From Micromonosporaceae bacterium (lineage in GTDB: Bacteria; Actinomycetota; Actinomycetes; Mycobacteriales; Micromonosporaceae): DNA of 26,781 bases. Location: NCBI GenBank assembly GCA_019689695.1, contig JADGHA010000004.1, forward strand, positions 1-26,781, read 5' to 3'. Made by a program: the position numbers and the translations under genes. Positions 20,210 to 26,781 of this stretch are shown piece by piece (the first letter of the stretch is position 1; each line of letters begins with the position of its first letter). The notes under the pieces were generated by a model that searched no databases, was not told where the DNA came from, and saw only the letters and a program-made list of their open reading frames with translations.

Positions 20210-20545
20210 GGCAGACCCCCAGGGCGGGTTGATCGGTCCAGCGAACCGAGAACGATGAGCGGCGCGGTCACCCGCGGACGGCGGCCCGACCGGTCGTATG
20301 GGCGGGGACCGGGCTGTCGGTCCGGAACCCACGGGTGCCGAAGTCGCAGATCGATTTGAATAAAACTTAGGCCAATCGATGCCGAGCCGTCAAGATGTGC
20401 CGGCCAGCTCTTCTGTCGACAAGAGACGGTCAGTCCGCCGGCCCTGATCGCCCGGGCCCTGGCCGGGTGGGAGATTTGCTCCGGCCGGCTCCAGCTACGC
20501 TGCCGGTGAGGCCCCGGGGGCGGGGCACGGTGAGGGGTGACCATC
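20210..20545. other. divergent intergenic region between the Cys-rich peptide gene and the CoA racemase gene
   Basis: This 336-base region is regulatory. It contains the minus-strand promoter of the Mau-like operon (20364-20393) and an inverted repeat around its -10 box. A leader of about 148 bases runs from there to the ATG at 20209, and I see no ORF in it. For the plus strand, TACGCT (20496-20501) is a possible -10 box without a convincing -35, and GAGGGG (20532-20537) is the ribosome site of the racemase gene. Confidence 0.55.
20364..20393 (-). promoter_or_regulatory. promoter of the Mau-like Cys-rich peptide operon
   Basis: On the minus strand, TTGACG (20393-20388), an 18-base spacer and TAAGTT (20369-20364) form a good housekeeping promoter. 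The region is strikingly AT-rich for this genome. ATCGATT (20350-20356) and AATCGAT (20374-20380) form 7-bp inverted arms on either side of the -10 box and may be an operator. The predicted leader to the first start codon is about 148 bases. Confidence 0.72.
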
Positions 20546-21658
20546 ATGGACAGTCACGGGCCGCTCGCCGGCCTGCGCGTGGTCGAGCTGGCCGCCATCG
20601 GTCCGGTGCCGCACGCGTCGATGGTGCTGGCGGACCTCGGCGCCGACGTTCTGCGCGTCGAGCGACCCGACGGCAGGTCGCTGCAGCTGGCACCGCCGGG
20701 CGTGGCCGACCCGCTGCTGCGGGGGCGCCGGCGCCTCGTGGCCGACCTCAAGACCGACGCCGGCCGCAACCTCGTGCTCGACCTCGCCGCACACGCCGAC
20801 GTGCTGCTCGAAGGCATGCGCCCCGGCGTCGCGGAGCGGCTCGGCGTCGGGCCGGACAGCTGCCTGGCCCGTAACCCCCGTCTGGTGTACGGGCGGATGA
20901 CCGGCTGGGGGCAGGAGGGCCCGCGGTCCGGCGAGGTCGGCCACGACATCAACTACATCGGGCTGACCGGCGCCCTGCACGCGATCGGCCGATCCGGCAC
21001 ACCACCCCCGCCCCCGCTCAACCTCGTCGGCGACTTCGGCGGCGGCTCCATGCTGCTGCTCGTCGGTGTGCTCGCCGCGCTGTGGGAGCGCGCCCGGTCC
21101 GGTCGCGGGCAGGTGGTCGACGCGGCCATGGTCGACGGCACGGCACTGCTGGCCCAGATGACGCTCGCCCTGCGCGGCGCGGGCGTGTGGACCGACGAGC
21201 GGGCCGCCAACCTGCTCGACGGCGGGGCGCCGTTCTACGACACGTACCGGTGTGCCGATGGCCGGTACGTGGCCGTGGGTGCGCTCGAACCGCACTTCTT
21301 CCGCGCCCTGCTCGACGGCCTCGGTCTCGACGCCGCGATCGTCGGCGACCAGTACGACCGCGCGGGCTGGCCGGCCATGCGGCGGGCATTCGCGCAGGCG
21401 TTCGCGACTCGGACGCGCGATGAATGGGCAGCGCACTTCGCAGGATCGGACGCCTGTGTCACGCCGGTGCTGTCGTTCCGGGAGGCTCTCGCCGATGCGC
21501 ACCTGGCGGCCCGCGGCACCTACGTCGACATCGACGGCATCCCCCAGGCCGCGCCGGCTCCTCGGTTCTCCCGCACGCCGCTGCACCCGCGCCCGGCCAC
21601 CCCTGCCACCGTCGATCCGCGCCAAATTCTCGCGGAGTGGTCTGGGCCGGGCTGGTAG
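20546..21658 (+). CDS. alpha-methylacyl-CoA racemase-like family III CoA-transferase
   Basis: This is a 370-residue protein of the CaiB/BaiF (family III) fold. The catalytic residues of the mycobacterial alpha-methylacyl-CoA racemase, His126, Asp156 and Glu241, all appear here shifted by exactly seven: His133 in GHDINYIGL, Asp163 in NLVGDFGGG and Glu248 in GALEPHFF. The protein therefore fits racemisation of 2-methylacyl-CoA thioesters during branched-chain or sterol-side-chain breakdown better than CoA transfer. ATG 20546 is preferred over GTG 20537 because GAGGGG (20532-20537) is 8 bases before it and overlaps the GTG. It is apparently monocistronic and unrelated to its neighbours. Confidence 0.92.
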   Translation: MDSHGPLAGLRVVELAAIGPVPHASMVLADLGADVLRVERPDGRSLQLAPPGVADPLLRGRRRLVADLKTDAGRNLVLDLAAHADVLLEGMRPGVAERLGVGPDSCLARNPRLVYGRMTGWGQEGPRSGEVGHDINYIGLTGALHAIGRSGTPPPPPLNLVGDFGGGSMLLLVGVLAALWERARSGRGQVVDAAMVDGTALLAQMTLALRGAGVWTDERAANLLDGGAPFYDTYRCADGRYVAVGALEPHFFRALLDGLGLDAAIVGDQYDRAGWPAMRRAFAQAFATRTRDEWAAHFAGSDACVTPVLSFREALADAHLAARGTYVDIDGIPQAAPAPRFSRTPLHPRPATPATVDPRQILAEWSGPGW

Positions 21659-21799
21659 CGGCGGCTGCCACGCGACCACGACGCCGCTCGTCGGCGACCC
21701 CGCCGGCACCCCGGAGCGCCTCGCCAGGTCGGCGCACAGCGGGTCGCCGCTGTCCTGGTCGGCCGCGGCACGTGCATCTCTTCCCCTATTACAAATTTC

Positions 21800-21828
21800 T
21801 TGCAACTACTCTGTTGGAAAAATATGCT
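21800..21828 (+). promoter_or_regulatory. promoter of the cbi operon with a possible metal-regulator dyad
   Basis: TTGCAA (21800-21805), a 17-base spacer and TATGCT (21823-21828) make a good promoter in an unusually AT-rich patch. TTGCAAC (21800-21806) and GTTGGAA (21813-21819) form an inverted repeat with one mismatch between the two hexamers. This could be the site of a metal-responsive repressor. It shares TTGCAA with nickel-regulator (Nur) boxes, but the spacing does not match them. Confidence 0.65.
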
Positions 21829-21830
21829 GA

Positions 21831-21862
21831 CACCCGGCCGCCGCAAGTAGCGGCGCCGGGTG
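21831..21862 (+). other. strong 5' leader hairpin ahead of cbiM
   Basis: Arms at 21831-21844 and 21850-21862 form a stem of 7 plus 6 base pairs with one bulged C and loop AAGTA. It begins near the predicted transcription start and ends about 20 bases before the ribosome binding site. No cobalamin-riboswitch box was found, so it may be a 5' stabiliser or a simple attenuator. Confidence 0.45.
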
Positions 21863-21910
21863 GCCGCGGGAAGGTGCCAGTGGAGGGGGGTGCCCATGGA
21901 CGCGGTGGCG

Positions 21911-22675
21911 ATGCACATCGCCAACGGCATCGTGAACGGGCCGGTCTCGGCCGCCTTTGCCGCACTCGCCGCGGCCGCGCTCACCGTCTGCGTGGCCCGC
22001 GGCCGGGCGGATCTCGACGACCGGCTGGCGCCGCTGGCCGGGCTGGTCGCGGCGTTCATCTTCGCCGTGCAGATGCTCAACTTCCAGGTGCTGCCCGGGG
22101 TCTCCGGGCACCTGCTCGGCGGTACGCTCGCCGCCATCCTGGTCGGCCCGTGGGTCGGCGCGCTGTGCGTGTCCACCGTACTGATCATCCAGTGCCTGCT
22201 CTTCGCCGATGGCGGGCTGACCGCGTTGGGGCTGAACATCACCAACATGGCGGTGGTCGGCACCGCGGCTGGATACCTGCTGGTCGCGGCGTTGCTACGG
22301 CTGCTACCGAGGAAGCGGTACGCGCTGACGCTGACCGCCTTCGTGGCGTCCGTGGTCAGCGTGGTCGTCGCCTCGCAAGGCTTCGTCTTCGAGTACTGGC
22401 TGGGCGGCACGACCGAGCTGTCCCTGTCCACGATCGCCGGGAGCATGGCCGGCGCCCACGTCCTGATCGGCGTCGGCGAGGGCCTGATCACGGCGACCAC
22501 GGTGGCCACCGTCGCCGCGGTGCGGCCCGATCTCGTGTACGCGCTGCGGCGCCTGCGCGCTCCCGCGCGGACGGCCGCCGCCGCGGCTTCCGCTCAGCCT
22601 GCAACCTCCGAGCTGCCCGCGGCGACGTCTGCGACGGCGGGCGCCCCGGAGCCGACCGTGGACGGTGCGGCATGA
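21911..22675 (+). CDS. cbiM: CbiM, substrate-binding membrane component of a cobalt/nickel ECF transporter
   Basis: This is the integral membrane S-component that binds Co(II) or Ni(II), 254 residues from ATG 21911. Its N-terminus MHIANG matches the family signature, where the free amine of Met1, His2 and a later histidine bind the metal. Counting from this start, the histidine in GVSGHLLGG is residue 67, the position known in NikM. At least five helices follow, plus an Ala/Pro-rich cytoplasmic tail of about 50 residues. The difficulty is the ribosome site: GGAGGGGGG (21882-21890) is ideally placed for an upstream ATG at 21896, which would add five residues (MDAVA) and bury Met1. The stop overlaps the next gene (ATGA). 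It heads a complete operon with its own promoter. Confidence 0.93.
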   Translation: MHIANGIVNGPVSAAFAALAAAALTVCVARGRADLDDRLAPLAGLVAAFIFAVQMLNFQVLPGVSGHLLGGTLAAILVGPWVGALCVSTVLIIQCLLFADGGLTALGLNITNMAVVGTAAGYLLVAALLRLLPRKRYALTLTAFVASVVSVVVASQGFVFEYWLGGTTELSLSTIAGSMAGAHVLIGVGEGLITATTVATVAAVRPDLVYALRRLRAPARTAAAAASAQPATSELPAATSATAGAPEPTVDGAA

Positions 22676-23058
22676 CGCGGCGGTTGGCCTGGTTCATCGC
22701 CGGCGGCCTGCTGGTCGCGCTGCTGTTGGCCGGGGTGGTCAGCAACTTCGCCTCGTCCAGCCCGGACGGCCTCGACGCCACCGCGCGCAAGGGTTGCACC
22801 ACCGACGCCGACGGCACCATCACCGGTGGCACCTGCATGGCCCGGCAGGAGAAGGACCACCAGATGAAGGACAGTCCGCTCGCCGATTACGGGATAAAGG
22901 GCATCGACAACCCGTACCTGTCCACCGGCCTGTCCGGCGCGCTCGGGGTCGTCCTCACGTTCGGCGTCGGCGCCGGCGCCTTCTGGCTGGTCCGCCGCCG
23001 CGGCCGCACCGCCTCCGCCTCCGCCTCGCCCACCGCGCCCGGTTCTGGAGAGAACTGA
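22672..23058 (+). CDS. cbiN: PDGLE-domain (CbiN-like) component of the cobalt/nickel transporter
   Basis: This is a 128-residue protein with two membrane helices (about residues 6-24 and 88-108). The family motif appears just after the first helix as SSPDGLDA, the PDGLE-like signature of CbiN/NikN-type subunits. The extracytoplasmic segment between the helices carries two cysteines (KGCTT and GTCMA) that could form a disulfide or bind metal, and ends in DYGIKGI. CbiN proteins help load metal into CbiM. ATG 22672 overlaps the cbiM stop (ATGA), and its TGA overlaps the cbiQ start by one base, showing tight translational coupling. The C-terminal tail is Ser/Ala-rich. Confidence 0.88.
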   Translation: MTRRLAWFIAGGLLVALLLAGVVSNFASSSPDGLDATARKGCTTDADGTITGGTCMARQEKDHQMKDSPLADYGIKGIDNPYLSTGLSGALGVVLTFGVGAGAFWLVRRRGRTASASASPTAPGSGEN

Positions 23059-23819
23059 TGGGCGCCGGGCACGCCCACCCGCTCTACCTCGACCAGGCCA
23101 GCCTGGTGCACCGGCTCGCCCCCGAGGTGAAGATCGTCGCGACCGTGCTGTTCACCGTCGTCGTGGTGGTCACGCCGCGCGAGGAGTTCGCCGCCTTCGC
23201 CGGGTACGCCGCGCTCGTGGCCGCCGTCGCCGCGGTGGCCCGAGTCCGTCCACTGTGGTTGCTCAAGCGGGCCACCATCGAGCTGCCCTTCGTGCTGCTC
23301 GCCGTGGTCCTGCCGTTCGCCGGGCACGGCGAGCGGGTGACCTGGCTGGGCATGTCCCTGTCGGTGGACGGCCTCTACGGGGCGTGGAACATCTTCGCCA
23401 AGGGCACGCTCGGCGTGCTCGCGTCCCTCCTGCTCGCCGCCAGCACCACCACCCGCGACCTGATCCGCGGCCTGGACCGGCTGCGCTGCCCGCAGGTGAT
23501 CACCCAGATCGCCACGTTCATGCTGCGCTACCTCGACGTGCTCACCGCCGAGGCCCGGCGGATGCGCATCGCCCGGCTCTCCCGGGGCCACGACCCGCGG
23601 TTCCTGTGGCAGGTCAAGGCGTTCGCGGTCGGCGTCGGCGCGCTGTTCCTGCGCGCCTTCGAACGGGGCGAGCGGGTCTACCTGGCCATGGTCTCCCGCG
23701 GCTACACCGGCCGGCTGCCCGCGCCCGACGGCTCCACCGCGACCGCCGGGCAGTGGGCGGCCGGAGCGGTCGTGCCGCTGCTGGCCGGGGCGATCGCGAT
23801 GGCGGTGGTGCTGCGATGA
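23058..23819 (+). CDS. cbiQ: CbiQ, transmembrane (T) component of the ECF transporter
   Basis: This is a 253-residue membrane protein. It opens with LDQASLVHRLAPEVKIVATV, the usual CbiQ start in which a small helix precedes the first membrane helix. Several hydrophobic helices and the cytoplasmic coupling region follow (FMLRYLDVLTAEARRMRIAR, then RGYTGRLP). The Ala-Arg-containing helices of that region contact the ATPase in known ECF transporters. ATG 23058 shares its A with the preceding TGA (TGATG). The stop overlaps the cbiO start (ATGA). It joins CbiM to the ATPase. Confidence 0.94.
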   Translation: MGAGHAHPLYLDQASLVHRLAPEVKIVATVLFTVVVVVTPREEFAAFAGYAALVAAVAAVARVRPLWLLKRATIELPFVLLAVVLPFAGHGERVTWLGMSLSVDGLYGAWNIFAKGTLGVLASLLLAASTTTRDLIRGLDRLRCPQVITQIATFMLRYLDVLTAEARRMRIARLSRGHDPRFLWQVKAFAVGVGALFLRAFERGERVYLAMVSRGYTGRLPAPDGSTATAGQWAAGAVVPLLAGAIAMAVVLR

Positions 23820-24583
23820 CCCCGTCACTGGAGGTACGTGGCCTGCACTACCGGTACCCGGACGGCAGCGTCGCACTGCAGGGAGTGGACCTCTCCGTCG
23901 CCAGAGGTGAGCGGGTCGCGCTGCTCGGCCCGAACGGCGCGGGGAAGACCACCCTCGTCCTGCACCTCAACGGCATCCTCAGCGGGGACGGCGAGGTACG
24001 GGTCGGGGGCCTGCGGGTCGACCCGTCCGACCGGTCCGGCATCACCGAGATCCGGCGCCGGGTCGGCATCGTCTTCCAGGACCCCGACGACCAGCTCTTC
24101 ATGCCGACCGTGGCCGAGGACGTCGCGTTCGGCCCGGCCAACCTGGGCCTGCGCGGAGCCGAGCTGCAGGCCCGGGTGGACGAGGCACTGACCGCGGTGG
24201 GCATGCAGGCCTACCGGGACCGCACCCCCCACCACCTGTCGTTCGGCCAGCGCCGGCGGGTGGCGGTCGCCACCGTCCTGGCCATGCGCCCGGAGATCCT
24301 GGTCCTTGACGAACCGTCGTCCAACCTGGACCCGGCCAGCCGTCGCGAACTGTCCGAGGTGCTGCGCGGCCTGCCCGTCACGGTCCTCATGGTCACCCAC
24401 GACCTGCCGTACGCCCTTGAGCTGTGCTCCCGGTCGGTCGTTCTCGACCAGGGCCGGATCGTCGCGGACGGCGCCACGATCGAGCTGCTGGCCGACAGCG
24501 ACCTGCTCGCGCGGCACCGGCTGGAGCTGCCGTACGGCTTCGACCCGAAGCTGGCTGCCGCCCAGCTCGCGGCTGGCGGCTGA
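23816..24583 (+). CDS. cbiO: CbiO, ATPase of the cobalt/nickel ECF transporter
   Basis: This is a 255-residue ABC ATPase. The Walker A is GPNGAGKTT, the Q-loop FQDPDDQLF, the signature LSFGQRRRVAVA, the Walker B ILVLDEPSSNLDP and the switch histidine is in MVTHDL. The LSFGQ form and the DPDDQLF Q-loop are typical of CbiO-type proteins of ECF transporters. All catalytic residues are present. ATG 23816 overlaps the cbiQ stop. With only one ATPase gene in the operon, a homodimer is expected. It is the last gene of the operon and converges with the VOC gene after 19 bases. Confidence 0.96.
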   Translation: MTPSLEVRGLHYRYPDGSVALQGVDLSVARGERVALLGPNGAGKTTLVLHLNGILSGDGEVRVGGLRVDPSDRSGITEIRRRVGIVFQDPDDQLFMPTVAEDVAFGPANLGLRGAELQARVDEALTAVGMQAYRDRTPHHLSFGQRRRVAVATVLAMRPEILVLDEPSSNLDPASRRELSEVLRGLPVTVLMVTHDLPYALELCSRSVVLDQGRIVADGATIELLADSDLLARHRLELPYGFDPKLAAAQLAAGG

Positions 24584-24585
24584 TC

Positions 24586-24600
24586 CGGCCGGCCCGGCCG
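24586..24600. terminator. possible bidirectional hairpin between cbiO and the VOC gene
   Basis: The 15-base segment 24586-24600 is a perfect dyad, CGGCCGG and CCGGCCG about one central C, and fills almost the whole 19-base gap between the two convergent stop codons. It can fold with a 5-bp stem and a 5-base loop on either strand. It is short and lacks a U-tract, so it is only a possible terminator. Confidence 0.35.
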
Positions 24601-24602
24601 CG

Positions 24603-25013
24603 TCAGCCCTTCGTCTTCTGGTTGAACCGGACCATGTTCCCCGACGGATCCCGGAACGCGCAGTCCCGCACTCCGTACGGCTGGTCCATCGGTTCCTGGA
24701 GCACCTCCGCGCCGCTCGCCGCGACCTTCTCGAACAGCGCGTCCACGTCGTCGGTCTGGAACACCAGGCCGGACAGCGAGCCCTTCGCCAGCAGCGCCTT
24801 GAGCGTCTCGGCGTCCTGCGGCGGCCGGCCGACGCCGACGGAGGCGAGCACGATGCCGAGCTCCGGCTGGGCCTTCGGCCCCACGGTCAACCAGCGCGCG
24901 TCCTCCATCGCGACGTCCTGGCGCACCTCCAGGCCGAGCGTGTCGCGGTAGAACGCGAGCGCCGCCTCGTGATCGTCGGTTTCCAGAAACGTGTACTGCA
25001 GTGTCAACTCCAT
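24603..25013 (-). CDS. VOC-superfamily (glyoxalase/bleomycin-resistance-like) protein
   Basis: This is a 136-residue single-domain protein with two beta-alpha-beta-beta-beta modules. The first module is LQYTFLETDDHEAALAFYRD, and the second is LVFQTDDVDALFEKV followed by CAFRDPSGNMVRFNQ. The terminal DPSGN segment is a common VOC ending. The usual metal ligands (His/Glu) are not clearly conserved: the first strand has Tyr/Thr where many have His. A binding or non-glyoxalase role is therefore as likely as catalysis. It begins 10 bases after the stop of the AraC-type regulator gene, so the two form one transcription unit, a common AraC/VOC pairing. The ribosome site before ATG 25013 is weak. Confidence 0.87.
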   Translation of the reverse strand: MELTLQYTFLETDDHEAALAFYRDTLGLEVRQDVAMEDARWLTVGPKAQPELGIVLASVGVGRPPQDAETLKALLAKGSLSGLVFQTDDVDALFEKVAASGAEVLQEPMDQPYGVRDCAFRDPSGNMVRFNQKTKG

Positions 25014-25023
25014 GCCCGGGACG

Positions 25024-25443
25024 CTACCGGGCCGGGGTGACCTGCACTTCTTTGTTCCTGCTCGGTCGAGTGACGAGCTTGGCCCAGCACCCCGGGATGG
25101 CTGCGAGCGCGCTGTGGTTGCGGGCGCGGTAGGCGCTCGGGCTCTCCCCCACCAGCTCGGTGAAGCGGGTGCTGAACGAGCCGAGTGAGGTGGCGCCGAC
25201 CGCCACGCAGACCTCGGTGACGGACAGGTCGCCGCGGCGCAGCAGCGCCTTGGCGCGCTCGATGCGCCGGGTCATCAGGTAGGAGTACGGGGTCTCGCCG
25301 AAGGCGGCGCGGAACTGACGGGAAAAGTGCGCCGGCGACATCAGCGCGGCACGGGCCATCGCGGGTACGTCGAGCGGGCGCGCATACTCCCGGTCGATCA
25401 GGTCGCGGGCCCTGCGCAGGTGCTTGAGGTCCTCGGGCGTCAC
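25024..25443 (-). CDS. AraC-family transcriptional regulator, DNA-binding domain only
   Basis: This is a 139-residue protein consisting almost wholly of the AraC double helix-turn-helix. The first is in PLDVPAMARAALMSPAHFSR and the second in LSVTEVCVAVGATSLGSFST, with the C-terminal hallmark FTELVGESPSAYRAR. There is no ligand-binding domain. A basic tail with many Arg, Lys and Ser residues ends the protein. GTG 25443 is used because no homologous sequence precedes it and the frame upstream overlaps another gene. It is 40 bases downstream of the helical-repeat gene and directly upstream of the VOC gene, which is its likely partner or target. Confidence 0.9.
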   Translation of the reverse strand: MTPEDLKHLRRARDLIDREYARPLDVPAMARAALMSPAHFSRQFRAAFGETPYSYLMTRRIERAKALLRRGDLSVTEVCVAVGATSLGSFSTRFTELVGESPSAYRARNHSALAAIPGCWAKLVTRPSRNKEVQVTPAR

Positions 25444-25483
25444 CCTGCCAGCATCGCACAGGCCCGGCTCTGCGTCCCGGCCG

Positions 25484-26781
25484 TCACGCCCGCCCCGGCT
25501 GCGCCATCGGGGCCAGGCCGAGCTCGGCCAGGACGGCAGTACCCCGGGCGGCGTGGTCGCCGCCGGCGAGCACGAGGGATCGCGCCCACTGGTAGCGGCA
25601 ACCGGTGGCGGCGAACGCATCCGCCGCTGCCAGCAGCTGCTCCTGGTCGTTGTCGAGCAGCGCCCCGGCCCGCTGGACGATGGCGCGGGCGACCGGGTTG
25701 CCGGCCACGACGGTGCGGGCCTCGGCCAGACGCTCGCCGGCGTCCGGGCTCCCGGCGAGGACGCTCGCTTCGGCCCGCAGCGCCACGTACCAGTGGAGCC
25801 AGATCCAGGTGACCCACTTCCACACGTCGGCGGGCTCGTGCGCCATCCGCTCCCGTGCCTGCGCCGCGCGTCCGTGGTGCAGCAGGGCGATGGCGTCGAA
25901 GACCGGCCCGTAGCTGTAGGTCCGTCCCGGTGAGGGGCCGAGCTGGTCGAGGACAGCCATCCAGTCGGCTCGGGAGTCCTCGTCGCCGCGCAGGCCGTGG
26001 ACCATCGCCACGCCGGCCACCGCCGGACCGAGAGCGGACAGCGCGGGGCGGCCGGCCCGCTGCCACGCCTCGAGGAACCGGACGCTGCCGGCGAGCACCT
26101 CGCCGACGTCACCCGCCAACGCGTCGACGACCAGCAGCCAGCTGATCGCCCGATGCCCGATCTCCGCCAGCAACGGATGGTCCGCCAGGCGGCGTGCCCA
26201 CCGGCGGGCGCCGACCAGGTCCCCGGTGCCGAGGCTGGCCTCGGCCGCCTCACCCAGCGCGTCGATGAGCTCGTGGGTGCCGGCCGGACTGGCCGGAACG
26301 GACTCCAGCAGCGCGATCCGTCGCCGCGTCGTGGTGGCGGCGGCGAACGCGTCACCGGCCCAGCTCTGGGCGCCGAGGAGCGCGTCGAGCGCGGCAGACT
26401 CGGCAAGCGGGTCGCCGGTGCGGCGCGCCAGCTCGACGGCCCGCGCCGCGCTGGCGAGCGTCTCCGGCACGGCGTTGTCGGCCGGCCCCTGCGCGGCGCC
26501 GAACGCGTCGGCGAACACTCCGGCCTCGGCCAGCGCCACCGCGGCCCGTGCGGCCGGGTCGTCGCCGGCCAGCTCCCGCGCCTGCGTGATGAGCGCGACC
26601 GCCTCCTCGCGGGGCGGGATCCGGACGAACCTGCCGGAGAACCGGTATGCGTTGGTGGCGGCGGTAGCCAGGTCACGGGCGGCGCCGGCGGTGTCCCCGG
26701 ACCGACGGGCCGCGTCCGCCGCCGACTGGAGCAGGCGGTACATGTCATCACCCCGCTGCCGGCAGCCGGCCACGGCCGCGG
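25484..26781 (-). CDS. helical-repeat (TPR-like) C-terminal part of a large regulator, truncated by the window edge
   Basis: The frame is open to the right edge, so at least 432 residues are visible and the N-terminus is missing. The visible part is almost all alpha-helical and alanine-rich with TPR-like repeats, for example AARDLATAATNAYRFSGRF, ALITQARELAGDDPAARAAV, AARAVELARRTGDPLAESAA and LAEARTVVAGNPVARAI. This is the style of the C-terminal half of actinomycete LuxR/LAL or AAA-ATPase signalling regulators, which place a nucleotide-binding domain in front of such repeats. No helix-turn-helix is seen at the C-terminus. The GTG at 26773 is unlikely to be the true start. The specific family cannot be settled from this fragment. 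Confidence 0.68.
   Translation of the reverse strand, partial: AAVAGCRQRGDDMYRLLQSAADAARRSGDTAGAARDLATAATNAYRFSGRFVRIPPREEAVALITQARELAGDDPAARAAVALAEAGVFADAFGAAQGPADNAVPETLASAARAVELARRTGDPLAESAALDALLGAQSWAGDAFAAATTTRRRIALLESVPASPAGTHELIDALGEAAEASLGTGDLVGARRWARRLADHPLLAEIGHRAISWLLVVDALAGDVGEVLAGSVRFLEAWQRAGRPALSALGPAVAGVAMVHGLRGDEDSRADWMAVLDQLGPSPGRTYSYGPVFDAIALLHHGRAAQARERMAHEPADVWKWVTWIWLHWYVALRAEASVLAGSPDAGERLAEARTVVAGNPVARAIVQRAGALLDNDQEQLLAAADAFAATGCRYQWARSLVLAGGDHAARGTAVLAELGLAPMAQPGRA

Noticed and set aside
20388..20501. A strong plus-strand promoter for the CoA racemase gene
   Set aside because: Only a lone -10-like TACGCT at 20496 is seen; the possible -35 hexamers are at wrong spacing.
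21659..21895. Cobalamin riboswitch upstream of cbiM
   Set aside because: I could not find the conserved B12-box sequence, and the leader after the predicted transcription start is only about 60 bases, too short for that riboswitch.
1..26781. CRISPR arrays, tRNA genes, insertion sequences or prophage genes
   Set aside because: No repeated spacer units, tRNA-like cloverleaf ends, transposase or integrase motifs, or flanking terminal repeats were seen on either strand.

Overview
This is a high-GC window with pervasive third-position G/C, GTG starts, GTGA/ATGA gene overlaps and leaderless-type promoters. It reads as an actinomycete chromosome; Micromonosporales or a relative is plausible, but nothing in the sequence proves the family. 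I see no tRNA, rRNA, insertion sequence, prophage or CRISPR array. Gene functions below come from motifs read by eye, not from database searches.

Left half (1-16254), an intracellular glycan-degradation locus. After the tail of an Asp/Glu-racemase-type gene comes an alpha-galactosidase-like TIM-barrel hydrolase (221-2140). Next are a GH84 beta-N-acetylglucosaminidase with an extra C-terminal domain (2096-4126, minus), a LacI-family regulator (4361-5437) and three unlike GH38 alpha-mannosidases (5529-8372 plus, 8605-11643 plus, 11654-14152 minus). A tandem-GNAT acetyltransferase and a PIG-L deacetylase follow (14518-16222). None of the hydrolases has a visible signal peptide, so the substrate (mannose- and GlcNAc-rich, N-glycan-like, by inference) is probably imported by a transporter outside the window. 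Four 14-bp LacI-type palindromes of the form TGGnnnCGnnnnCA lie at the 5' ends of GH84 and each GH38 gene. This suggests that the regulator at 4361 is local and controls a single regulon.

Middle (16386-20545). A stand-alone beta-lactamase-fold serine hydrolase appears to be expressed from a leaderless mRNA. It faces a compact seven-gene minus-strand operon (20209 down to 17500). That operon encodes a secreted-looking peptide with ten cysteines and seven tyrosines in the mature part, a 94-residue unknown, a MauE-like membrane protein, a MauD-like membrane thioredoxin, a 21-residue one-helix peptide, a polytopic membrane protein and a 132-residue unknown. MauE and MauD are known for making the disulfides of the methylamine dehydrogenase small subunit. 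Here they appear without any methylamine dehydrogenase subunit, next to a different Cys-rich peptide. This is the most novel-looking system in the window.

Right part (20546-26781). An alpha-methylacyl-CoA racemase-type CoA enzyme with all three catalytic residues is followed by a complete cobalt/nickel ECF transporter operon (CbiM, PDGLE/CbiN-like, CbiQ, CbiO) with its own promoter and a 5' hairpin. Then, on the minus strand, come a VOC protein, a short AraC regulator and the C-terminal part of a helical-repeat regulator that runs off the right edge.
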